This document shows, piece by piece, positions 1-5,795 of a stretch of 8,888 nucleotides of DNA (position 1 is its first letter; the number at the start of each line of letters is the position of its first letter). Location of the stretch: NCBI GenBank assembly GCA_002320555.1, contig DCJV01000067.1, forward strand, positions 1,978 through 10,865, written 5' to 3'. Position numbers and translations under genes: made by a program. The notes beneath the pieces were generated by a model. It was not told the origin of the DNA. It did no database searches and was given only the letters and a program-made list of their open reading frames with translations. The DNA is from Ruminococcaceae bacterium UBA1691. GTDB lineage: Bacteria > Bacillota > Clostridia > Oscillospirales > Acutalibacteraceae.

Positions 1-342
1 ACCGTCGCGTTCGCAGTCTCCGCCGCCAATGCGCTGGAGAAAGAGGGGATTGGCGTCCGGGTGCTGGATATGCACACCATCCGTCCGCTGGATAAGGAGG
101 CAATCCGCACGGCCATTCGGGAGACCGGCCGTATTATCACCGCAGAGGATCACTTTGTGGTCAATGGTCTGGGCAGTGCGGTGGCCGACTTGATGGCAGA
201 TGAGGGCTTAACGCCTAAGTTTAAGCGCCTGGGTATCCCGAACGACGCGTTTCCGCCTCTGGGCGACAGTTATGAGCTGTATGCCCACTTAGGCTATGAC
301 CCCGAGGGGATTAAAAAAGCCATCCGGGAGATTCTGGGGTAA
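1..342 (+). CDS. Transketolase C-terminal subunit, partial (5' end outside window)
   Basis: The reading frame is open from base 1 to a TAA at 340-342, giving the last 113 residues. They match the C-terminal domain of the transketolase/DXS family: a segment ending in VLDMHTIRPLD, then an acidic strand with ITAEDHFVVNGLGSAVADL, and a final helix ending in AIREILG. In many Clostridia transketolase is encoded as two adjacent genes, and this piece would be the end of the roughly 310-residue C subunit, which carries the pyrimidine-binding and C-terminal domains. With the N subunit it would move two-carbon ketol units between sugar phosphates in the cytosol, using thiamine diphosphate. The next gene starts 60 bases downstream on the same strand, so this is probably part of the sugar operon. 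The short fragment cannot fully exclude a related DXS-like or pyruvate-dehydrogenase beta-like enzyme, but the family level is clear. Confidence 0.85.
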   Translation, partial: TVAFAVSAANALEKEGIGVRVLDMHTIRPLDKEAIRTAIRETGRIITAEDHFVVNGLGSAVADLMADEGLTPKFKRLGIPNDAFPPLGDSYELYAHLGYDPEGIKKAIREILG

Positions 343-390
343 GCCCTTTCCCTTGTTCCGGTCATCTGTTTTGGGAGATGCAAAAAGAAA

Positions 391-396
391 AGGAGA
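391..396 (+). promoter_or_regulatory. Ribosome binding site for the first MFS gene
   Basis: AGGAGA lies 6 bases before the ATG at 403. This is a near-ideal Shine-Dalgarno sequence and supports that start. Confidence 0.75.
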
Positions 397-402
397 ACTA
401 CG

Positions 403-1686
403 ATGCAAGAAAAGAAATCTAATCTTACCAAAAAAGCACTAATCCTGGCGATCCTCTTCTTGTTGTTCCATCTGATCCTGTCCTTTCTGCGTGGGGAGTT
501 GAGCTTCATGGTACCGCCCCTGTTGACCTTCATCGTGGATGACCTGGGGGCGAACCTGGGGCAGGGTGGCCTGCTGCAGACCACCTCCACCCTGTGCATG
601 GGCGTTGGCATGATCTTTGCCAGTATCGTAATTGATAAAATCGGTGGGAGCAAGACCCTGGCGCTCTCCACCGTGTTCATGTTCATCAGTGGCCTACTGG
701 GCCTGACGGCGACGACCTTCACCGCCATGCTGTTTGCCCGTGTGTTCGCCGGCCTGGGCAATGCCTTCAGCTTCCCCGCCGTAGTAGCCATCGTCGCTGA
801 GCGGTTCCGCGACAAAAAACACCTTGGCATGGCCAACAGCGTCATCCAAGCGACAAACTCGCTGACGCAGACTCTGACTTTCTCCCTGACGGTGCCCATT
901 TTCATGGCCCTGGGTCAGAACTGGCACTACCAGTTCATGATGTGGGGTACTAGCTGCCTGGCCCTGGGCATCCTGTTCCTGGTGTTCGACCGCAAGCCCA
1001 ACGCTTTCTTCAAGGAGTACAACAATGCCCAGCTGGCCCAGGAGAACGCCGGCCAGGCCCCTGCCCAACAGGCGAAGGCCGCCCCCAAGGCGAAGGGGTC
1101 CAGCCTAGTGCAAGCAATCAAGATCCGTCCAGTCCAGAGTGCCGTTATCTCCTTCACCGGCGCCACCTGGCTGTTTATGATCTTCAATACCTACCTGCCT
1201 ACGATCCTCAAGAGCGTCCACGGCCTGTCGGCCCAGGAGGCCAGCTCCATCACCGGGCTCATCAGCCTGGCCGGTCTGTTCTCCTGCCTGCTCTATGCCC
1301 CCATCGTCGGCAGAATCAAGAATTATAAGCCCATCATCCTCCTGTTTATGATCCTGCTGCCTCTGAGCGGCGTCTGTTCTATGCTCCTCAAGCCGGGCCT
1401 GCTGCTACGGCTGTGCGTGATCGTGCTGGGCATTGCCTGGGGCTGCTATGTCCCCACCATAAACACCGCTGTCATCACCACGAAGGGTGTTACACCCGGC
1501 ATCTTCGCGGCATCCAACGCCATCTGGACCCTGTTTGGAAACGCGCTAGCCATGCTGATGCCCATCCTGTTCCAGACGCTTCAGGTGCGCATTGGAATGC
1601 AGAACGCCGCTATCGCTCTCTGCCTGGGCGGTGTGTTCGCCATAGCCGGTGCCCTGTACTTCCCCAGCGAGAAGAAAACTGCTTGA
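403..1686 (+). CDS. MFS transporter, unknown substrate
   Basis: This 427-residue, strongly hydrophobic protein has the length and layout of a 12-helix major facilitator permease of the cytoplasmic membrane. The loop after the second helix carries a motif-A-like IDKIGGSK at about residues 77-84, and a conserved arginine sits in FARVFAGLGNA near residue 113. A polar central loop at about residues 200-235, rich in Ala, Gln and Lys, separates the two six-helix halves. The ATG at 403 follows a good AGGAGA. The gene lies between a transketolase subunit and a GPH symporter and is 17 bases from the latter, so it probably imports (or exports) the compound handled by this operon. Anion or sugar-acid type MFS carriers are plausible relatives, but the subfamily cannot be named from sequence reading alone. 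The second half has less obvious motifs. Confidence 0.88.
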   Translation: MQEKKSNLTKKALILAILFLLFHLILSFLRGELSFMVPPLLTFIVDDLGANLGQGGLLQTTSTLCMGVGMIFASIVIDKIGGSKTLALSTVFMFISGLLGLTATTFTAMLFARVFAGLGNAFSFPAVVAIVAERFRDKKHLGMANSVIQATNSLTQTLTFSLTVPIFMALGQNWHYQFMMWGTSCLALGILFLVFDRKPNAFFKEYNNAQLAQENAGQAPAQQAKAAPKAKGSSLVQAIKIRPVQSAVISFTGATWLFMIFNTYLPTILKSVHGLSAQEASSITGLISLAGLFSCLLYAPIVGRIKNYKPIILLFMILLPLSGVCSMLLKPGLLLRLCVIVLGIAWGCYVPTINTAVITTKGVTPGIFAASNAIWTLFGNALAMLMPILFQTLQVRIGMQNAAIALCLGGVFAIAGALYFPSEKKTA

Positions 1687-1703
1687 GGGGGTAAGCGTGG
1701 GAT

Positions 1704-3107
1704 ATGGAGCGGAATGTGAGACGAAAGAAGGAAGACGGCTCCCTGAGTTTTGTAGAGAAACTCCACTACGGGATCGGCACGATCGGCTATAACGCCAGTT
1801 TCCACTGGGTCAGCACCTTCCTTCAGATCTATTACACGGATACCATCGGCGTCAGCGCGGGCGCTCTCTCCGCCCTGGTGCTGGGGGTACGGCTGTTCGA
1901 CGCCGTCAACGACCCCATCATCGGCTCCATGGCCGACCGGACCAGAACCCGCTGGGGGCGTTACCGCCCCTGGCTGTTGTTCGGCGGGATCGGGCTGCCG
2001 CTGAGTATGATCGCGCTGTTCGGTGCGCATTCCTCTTGGAATCCGACCGCCAAAGTCTTATGGATGTGTATCTGGTATGTTGTGGTAACCGTGATGTCCA
2101 CCTGCTACGATATGCCGTACAGCGCCTTGCATGGCGCCCTCTCCCCCAGTTCCCGTGAGCGTGTCCGGATATCCTCTGTCCGGCTGACCTGCAGCCAGAT
2201 CGGCACGCAGATTACCGGCATTCTGGGCATCCAGTTGATTTTGTACTTCAGCCATGCCGGCGGAGCCCGCACAGAGGGCGGCTATCTGACGGCTGTGGCA
2301 CTGATCTGCCTGGCCACGCTGCCGCTGGCCATCTGGCCCGCTTTTAAAAGCCGCGAACGGGTTCAGCCGCCTCCCGACCAGAAGAAGATCCCGGTCCGAG
2401 GCCAGTTGCTGACACTGCTGAAGAACCCGCCTATCATCATCATCAGTGTGGTGATGATGACCTTCGGTTTCATTGGATTCGGCCGCAGCAGTATGATGAT
2501 GTATTACTTCACCTACGTGCTGGGCAATCCCAAGGTAATGTCGGTGTTCGGCCTGGTCTCCATGGCGGGCTCCCTAGCGGGAAACATCTTGATCATGCCG
2601 GCTCTGTACCGCGCCCTTCACAGCAAGGGCCACACCGCCGCTGCGGGCCATCTGCTCTGCGGGATTTCCTGCCTTCTGGTATACGTGGTTACCCCCGGCG
2701 GTCTGGCATTCTGGGTTCTGATGTTCTGCGCGGCCGCCTTTATGGGCACGTTCAGTTCCGCACAGTACAGTATGCTCGGAGACGCGGTGGACTACGGCGA
2801 GTGGAAAGTGGGCCTGCGCTGTGACGGCTTCCTCTCCTCTTTCACCTCCCTGGCTCTCAAGACCGGCAGCGCCATCGGCCCGGCCCTGGGACTGTACCTG
2901 ATCAATGCCTGCCACTATGTGCCCAACGCGGTGCAAACCCCCGCAGTCATCACGATGATGAAGGCCAATATCTCCCTGATCCCCGGGATCACAGCTCTGG
3001 TCTCCGCCGCCCTGATTTTCTCCCTCTATAAGCTGGATGAACCCAGGCATGAGAAAATCCGTCAGGCACTGCAGGAGCGCCGTAAGAAACAAGAAAAAGA
3101 ATTCTAA
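1704..3107 (+). CDS. GPH-family (MelB-like) sugar:cation symporter
   Basis: This 467-residue membrane protein belongs to the glycoside-pentoside-hexuronide:cation symporter family. The family hallmark is near the N terminus: FDAVNDPIIG at residues 65-74 followed by ADRTRTRWGRYRPW. Asp66 and Asp70 are four residues apart, as are the cation-site aspartates of helix II in MelB, and Asp136 in YDMPYSAL matches the helix IV aspartate. All three candidate cation ligands are therefore present, consistent with Na+- or H+-coupled uptake. About 12 membrane helices are expected, and the C-terminal tail (RQALQERRKKQEKEF) is charged and cytosolic. The ATG at 1704 has only a weak, distant GAGGGGG at 1685-1691, overlapping the stop region of the previous gene, so expression may rely on translational coupling. 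A GTG at 1716 is a less likely alternative start. Typical family substrates are glycosides, pentosides or glucuronides; the substrate here is unknown. Confidence 0.9.
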   Translation: MERNVRRKKEDGSLSFVEKLHYGIGTIGYNASFHWVSTFLQIYYTDTIGVSAGALSALVLGVRLFDAVNDPIIGSMADRTRTRWGRYRPWLLFGGIGLPLSMIALFGAHSSWNPTAKVLWMCIWYVVVTVMSTCYDMPYSALHGALSPSSRERVRISSVRLTCSQIGTQITGILGIQLILYFSHAGGARTEGGYLTAVALICLATLPLAIWPAFKSRERVQPPPDQKKIPVRGQLLTLLKNPPIIIISVVMMTFGFIGFGRSSMMMYYFTYVLGNPKVMSVFGLVSMAGSLAGNILIMPALYRALHSKGHTAAAGHLLCGISCLLVYVVTPGGLAFWVLMFCAAAFMGTFSSAQYSMLGDAVDYGEWKVGLRCDGFLSSFTSLALKTGSAIGPALGLYLINACHYVPNAVQTPAVITMMKANISLIPGITALVSAALIFSLYKLDEPRHEKIRQALQERRKKQEKEF

Positions 3108-3113
3108 AGAGGT
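3108..3113 (+). promoter_or_regulatory. Ribosome binding site deciding the dehydrogenase start
   Basis: AGAGGT lies just after the stop codon of the symporter gene and 7 bases before the ATG at 3121. It selects this ATG over the in-frame ATG at 3037, which would place 28 basic, unrelated residues inside the end of the symporter gene. Confidence 0.7.
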
Positions 3114-3120
3114 AATTCCT

Positions 3121-4143
3121 ATGCGTATTTTAACAATCGTAGATAAGAAAAAAATGATAGTTGCCGAAAAACCCGTGCCGAAGGTGGAACCGGGACGCGC
3201 GCTGATCAAGGTGTCCTATGCGGGCATCTGCGGAAGCGACTGGCATATGGTCTGGGGCAATGGTGTTCGAGCCGGGCAGAACGCTGTGGCCGGCCATGAG
3301 TTCAGCGGTGTGATCGTGGATCCCGGTGACACTCATTTCAAGGCGGGGGATCGAGTCACGGCGATCGAGTACACCCCCTGCGGCGAATGTGAATACTGCC
3401 GCGGCGGAAAAAAGCACCTCTGCCCGGAGCGGTTCAGCACCGGTATCGGCCTGACGAATGACGGTGCGTTTGCCGAGTATCTCACCGCCCGGGAGGACAT
3501 GATCTATAAACTCCCTGACAGCATCGACGATGTCCAGGCGGCTATGATCGAGCCCTGCGCGGTGAGTATGCACGGTGCCAGCCTGGCCGGCGTCAAGGAA
3601 GGAAGCAAGGTGCTGATTACCGGCGGCGGTGCCATCGGTTTGTTCGCCGCTGCCAGCGCGAAGGCTCTAGGTGCCTCGCTGGTGGTCCTGACGGAGGTCA
3701 ATCCGATCCGGCTCGGACAGGCCCGGGAGGCCGCCTTCATCGACCACGCCTTGAGCGGCACGGCAGAAGGCTTAACAGACACTCTGCATGAGCTTGCAGG
3801 CGGCCTGTTCGACTGTGCCGTCGAGTGCAGCGGCAATCAAAGGGCGGCCACCATGGCGCTGGAGTCTATCAAGCCGGGTGCCACCCTGACGATGCTTGCG
3901 TATGGTTCTGGACCGCAGGTGGATTCCTTCTCATTTATCAACGACGAGAAACGCATCCAGGGCGGGGTGTTTTTCACCCAGGAGGATTTCGAACGGGTCA
4001 TTGCAATGATGGCCGATGGACGGATCGACATCCGCCAGTATGCCGAAATCATCACCATGGACGATGCGCAGGATACCCTCCTGGGGCTGGACAATGGAAC
4101 CAAAAATGCTCAGAAGTATGTGATGAAAATCACGTCTGAATAA
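3121..4143 (+). CDS. Zinc-dependent medium-chain alcohol/polyol dehydrogenase (sorbitol or threonine dehydrogenase-like)
   Basis: This 340-residue cytosolic enzyme of the MDR superfamily is of normal family length. Catalytic zinc ligands are visible as Cys37 in GICGSD and His59-Glu60 in AGHEFSG, with Glu144 in IEPCAV as a possible fourth ligand. The structural zinc lobe is complete: Cys87, Cys90, Cys93 and Cys101 in CGECEYC...HLC. The Rossmann motif GGGAIG is at 168-173, and the second strand ends in an acidic Glu191 (VVLTEV), which favours NAD+ over NADP+. The start at 3121 follows a good Shine-Dalgarno; the longer in-frame start at 3037 overlaps the symporter gene and adds no family sequence. 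In this operon the likely job is reversible oxidation of a secondary hydroxyl of an imported polyol or sugar acid. Sorbitol, L-idonate, galactitol and threonine dehydrogenases share this architecture, so the substrate is open. Confidence 0.9.
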   Translation: MRILTIVDKKKMIVAEKPVPKVEPGRALIKVSYAGICGSDWHMVWGNGVRAGQNAVAGHEFSGVIVDPGDTHFKAGDRVTAIEYTPCGECEYCRGGKKHLCPERFSTGIGLTNDGAFAEYLTAREDMIYKLPDSIDDVQAAMIEPCAVSMHGASLAGVKEGSKVLITGGGAIGLFAAASAKALGASLVVLTEVNPIRLGQAREAAFIDHALSGTAEGLTDTLHELAGGLFDCAVECSGNQRAATMALESIKPGATLTMLAYGSGPQVDSFSFINDEKRIQGGVFFTQEDFERVIAMMADGRIDIRQYAEIITMDDAQDTLLGLDNGTKNAQKYVMKITSE

Positions 4144-4147
4144 GGAG
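4142..4147 (+). promoter_or_regulatory. Ribosome binding site for the SDR gene, overlapping the previous stop
   Basis: AAGGAG overlaps the TAA of the zinc dehydrogenase gene and lies 10 bases before the ATG at 4158. An in-frame TTG at 4152 is only 4 bases away, so the ATG is the better start. The overlap suggests coupled translation of the two dehydrogenases. Confidence 0.7.
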
Positions 4148-4157
4148 ATCGTTGTTC

Positions 4158-4973
4158 ATGTTGGCAAAAGAATGCGAGGCATATCGCTGCAAAGAATTCA
4201 CATCCATCTATAAACTCCTCTCTCTGGAGGGCAAAAAAGCCCTGGTTACCGGAGGGGCCGGCGGGATCGGCCGTTCCACAGCCAAGGCCTTTGCCGAACT
4301 AGGGGCTGATGTTGCATTGATGGACATCCCGTCGAAGTTGACAGACTTGCAGCGGATTTGTGACGAAATCAAGGATAAGTACCCTGTGAATGCGGTTGCC
4401 GTCACAGGGGATGTAGCCGATGAGGCCAGCGTGAAGGAATTTGTTGCACAGACGGTGGAGGCGTTCGGCACCATCCATATACTCCACAGCAACGCCGGGA
4501 TCGTCCTGCCCGGGGATAATCCGAACGCCCCCATCGACGGGTGGAACAAAGTGCTCGGAGTCAATCTGACCGGCATGATGCTGGTCTGCCGAACCGTCGC
4601 CAACGTAATGATCGAACATCAGCATGGCGGTGCCATCATCAACACCGCCTCCAAGTCCGCGCACATTATTAGCGGCAACGGTTTCTCCTATGCGGCAACC
4701 AAAGCCGCCGTCATACACATGACCAAAGCGATGGCAGCACAGTATGTTCCGTATGGGATCCGTGTAAACAGCATCAGCCCGGGTGTTGTCCTCTCCGGAA
4801 TCCATGATAACGTCCCTGTGGAGGGTATGGAACATATGCTGGGACTGATCCCTATGAAACGGTTTGGTACCCTTGATGAGATCGCAGGATGGGTGGCCGT
4901 ACTTGCAAGCGACGTGGCCGGTTTCATGACCGGCAGCGATATCCTTGTTGACGGCGGACAATGTATTTATTAA
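4158..4973 (+). CDS. Short-chain dehydrogenase/reductase (SDR), NAD-type
   Basis: This 271-residue classical SDR has a Rossmann dinucleotide motif TGGAGGIG at 31-38 and an acidic Asp56 after the second strand (ALMD), which favours NAD(H). It also has SNAG at 111-114, a catalytic Ser165, and the Tyr178-xxx-Lys182 pair in SYAATK. The C-terminal VDGGQ is typical. About 20 residues precede the core (which begins near LSLEGKKALVTGG), longer than the few residues usual in FabG-like enzymes; this extension contains Cys6 and Cys11. The gene follows the zinc dehydrogenase by 14 bases and is the last of the operon, with a terminator right after it. SDRs beside zinc dehydrogenases and sugar carriers often reduce or oxidise keto sugars or sugar acids (sorbose, gluconate and idonate enzymes are examples). 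A second redox step on the same substrate is the likely role, but the exact reaction is not determinable. Confidence 0.9.
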   Translation: MLAKECEAYRCKEFTSIYKLLSLEGKKALVTGGAGGIGRSTAKAFAELGADVALMDIPSKLTDLQRICDEIKDKYPVNAVAVTGDVADEASVKEFVAQTVEAFGTIHILHSNAGIVLPGDNPNAPIDGWNKVLGVNLTGMMLVCRTVANVMIEHQHGGAIINTASKSAHIISGNGFSYAATKAAVIHMTKAMAAQYVPYGIRVNSISPGVVLSGIHDNVPVEGMEHMLGLIPMKRFGTLDEIAGWVAVLASDVAGFMTGSDILVDGGQCIY

Positions 4974-4992
4974 TCTGTTTTTTCCCCTCTCG

Positions 4993-5031
4993 AACAACCG
5001 ATCAAAGTTATTTGACCGGTTGTTTCTTTTT
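4993..5031 (+). terminator. Intrinsic terminator of the sugar operon
   Basis: A 14-base stem (4993-5006 with 5011-5024, one A/C mismatch) closes a GTTA loop and is followed by TTCTTTTT. It lies 19 bases after the SDR stop codon and is correctly oriented for the plus-strand operon. Confidence 0.85.
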
Positions 5032-5131
5032 GCGCGGCAGGGCCCGATGGTCGAAAAGCGCCTGGAGGCTGACTGGGCGCTTGGAAAAAAGGGGATAAAA
5101 CGAAAAAATGCAAACACGCATGAAATCTAAG

Positions 5132-5162
5132 AAAAAAGTGGCCGACAGTAAAATCGGTCACT
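5132..5162 (-). terminator. Intrinsic terminator behind the tRNA-like fragment
   Basis: On the minus strand, a 9-base stem (5154-5162 with 5137-5145, one A/C mismatch) with an 8-base loop is followed by a run of six T (plus-strand A tract 5132-5137). It sits 5 bases after the possible CCA-like end of the tRNA-like fragment, as a terminator of a tRNA gene would. Confidence 0.7.
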
Positions 5163-5167
5163 CATCT

Positions 5168-5204
5168 TGATCGAGGGGGATGGATTCGAACCAACGGACC
5201 CTCC
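5168..5204 (-). pseudogene. Possible tRNA 3'-end fragment (T arm plus acceptor strand)
   Basis: The minus strand reads GTTGG-TTCGAAT-CCATC, a T stem and loop with the conserved GG-TTCGAAT-CC core and one U/U mismatch. Then comes a 7-base CCCCTCG in the place of an acceptor 3' strand, a discriminator-like A, and TCA where CCA would stand. No D arm, anticodon arm or matching 5' acceptor strand (it would need CGAGGGG) is visible in the next 100 bases upstream on that strand. It does not match the ends of the two intact serine tRNAs nearby, so its source tRNA is unknown. It could be a decayed tRNA, an attachment-site remnant of an integrated element, or chance; the terminator just behind it argues for a former RNA gene. 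Confidence 0.4.
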
Positions 5205-5230
5205 CCAGATACAAAAATAATTTGGGATAT

Positions 5231-5271
5231 TAAAAGGAAACGGGGTTTCCGGAATTGCTTCCCAAAACCCC
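5231..5271 (-). terminator. Terminator-like hairpin on the minus strand
   Basis: The minus strand pairs 5259-5271 with 5242-5254 (13 positions, one G/U wobble, one G/G mismatch) around a GCAA tetraloop. It is followed by the T-rich GTTTCCTTTTAA. It lies about 110 bases past the stronger terminator of the tRNA-Ser pair and may be a back-up, or may belong to a lost gene. Confidence 0.5.
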
Positions 5272-5381
5272 ATTACCCTTGATTTTACTGGACAAAATCG
5301 ATAGGTATCTATCTTGTCACAGTGATATGTCTGATTGTTACGAAATAGATATCCGCTAAAAGCGCGAGAAGAAAGGTAAAT
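5272..5381. other. AT-rich non-coding stretch with a bulged hairpin
   Basis: No gene is seen here. GATAG at 5300-5304 pairs with CTATC at 5309-5313 around GTAT, and flanking GACAA (5291-5295) pairs with TTGTC (5314-5318), leaving a 4-base bulge on one side. The 10 bases GATTTTACTG at 5281-5290 also occur inverted at 5146-5155, inside the loop region of the downstream terminator. With the neighbouring hairpins, the whole gap between the SDR gene and the tRNAs (4974-5423) is explained only as terminators, a tRNA-like fragment and this stretch. Confidence 0.4.
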
Positions 5382-5421
5382 AAAAAACTGAGTCCGGAAC
5401 GCGAATTGCGTCCAGACTCAG
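5382..5421 (-). terminator. Intrinsic terminator of the tRNA-Ser transcript
   Basis: On the minus strand CTGAGTCTGGACGC pairs with GCGTTCCGGACTCAG (about 14 pairs with one G/U wobble and one bulged base) and is followed by six T. It begins 2 bases after the CCA end of tRNA-Ser(GCU), so it ends the serine tRNA transcript. Confidence 0.85.
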
Positions 5422-5423
5422 TC

Positions 5424-5514
5424 TGGCGGAGAAGGGGAGACTCGAACTCCCGCGCCGGTTACCCGACCTACGCCCTTAGCAGGGGCGCCTCGTCACCAAC
5501 TTGAGTACTTCTCC
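5424..5514 (-). tRNA. tRNA-Ser(GCU)
   Basis: A 91-base class II tRNA with the CCA end encoded (plus-strand TGG at 5424-5426). The acceptor GGAGAAG pairs with CTTCTCC, and the discriminator is G. The anticodon stem CGCCC/GGGCG carries the loop CTGCTAA, giving anticodon GCU, which reads AGC/AGU serine codons. The long variable arm around GGTCGGGTAACCGG is the serine class mark, and the T loop TTCGAGT is standard. It follows tRNA-Ser(UGA) by 65 bases on the same strand and is probably cotranscribed with it. Confidence 0.96.
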
Positions 5515-5579
5515 ATGGTAACATCTTATCAATGATGAAATTTTTTTATATAAAACGAGAAATGTTTCGTATCGCTCTC

Positions 5580-5668
5580 TGGCGGAGAGAGTGGGATTCG
5601 AACCCACGGTGCCTTGCGGCACGACGGTTTTCAAGACCGTTCCGTTATGACCACTTCGGTATCTCTCC
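5580..5668 (-). tRNA. tRNA-Ser(UGA)
   Basis: An 89-base class II tRNA with encoded CCA (plus-strand TGG at 5580-5582). The acceptor GGAGAGA pairs with TCTCTCC, with G as discriminator. The anticodon stem ACGGT/ACCGT encloses CTTGAAA, so the anticodon is UGA, for UCN serine codons. The variable arm is GTGCCGCAAGGCAC, and the T arm GTGGG-TTCGAAT-CCCAC is perfect. A consensus promoter lies about 17 bases upstream. A small hairpin after it (around 5556-5571 on the minus strand, followed by TTTTATAT) is too weak to call as a terminator, so read-through to the second tRNA is expected. Confidence 0.97.
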
Positions 5669-5684
5669 ATGCGGGACGCGAGTT

Positions 5685-5713
5685 ATCATAACACAATTTT
5701 CCCCGCTTGTCAA
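5685..5713 (-). promoter_or_regulatory. Sigma-A promoter of the tRNA-Ser pair
   Basis: The minus strand carries TTGACA (5713-5708), exactly 17 bases, and TATGAT (5690-5685). This is a perfect -35 and a one-mismatch -10 with ideal spacing. Transcription would start near 5678, about 10 bases before the mature 5' end of tRNA-Ser(UGA). Confidence 0.85.
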
Positions 5714-5748
5714 CGGCTTTTTGCGCAAAATTCAGAAAGGAACGGACG

Positions 5749-5784
5749 CCCATGTCCCGCATCGCTTCGACTGCGGGACATGGG
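5749..5784 (-). terminator. Strong hairpin after the small unknown gene, likely terminator
   Basis: A perfect 13-base inverted repeat (5749-5761 with 5772-5784) with a 10-base loop begins 11 bases after the stop codon of the 104-residue gene. The minus-strand sequence after it (GTTCCTTTCTGAATTTT) is only moderately T-rich and not adjacent to the stem. It may therefore be an imperfect terminator or an mRNA 3'-end stabiliser. It separates this gene from the tRNA promoter. Confidence 0.6.
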
Positions 5785-5795
5785 TAAGCCGCCTC

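Noticed and set aside
343..402. A riboswitch or internal terminator between the transketolase subunit and the first carrier
   Set aside because: The 60-base gap shows no convincing stem or T tract, only a ribosome binding site.
294..905. Long minus-strand open frame opposite the first MFS gene
   Set aside because: It is antisense to a clear membrane transporter, has no family motif and is rich in Arg and Met, as expected of a shadow frame in GC-rich DNA.
3037..3120. A longer N terminus for the zinc dehydrogenase
   Set aside because: It overlaps the end of the symporter gene, adds a basic stretch foreign to the family, and the ATG at 3121 has a good ribosome binding site.
4299..5117. 272-codon minus-strand open frame opposite the SDR gene
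   Set aside because: The plus strand carries all SDR catalytic motifs; the minus frame has no recognisable domain and would run through the plus-strand operon terminator.
5168..5260. A complete third tRNA on the minus strand
   Set aside because: Only the T arm and acceptor 3' strand can be drawn; no anticodon arm, D arm or pairing 5' acceptor strand was found upstream.
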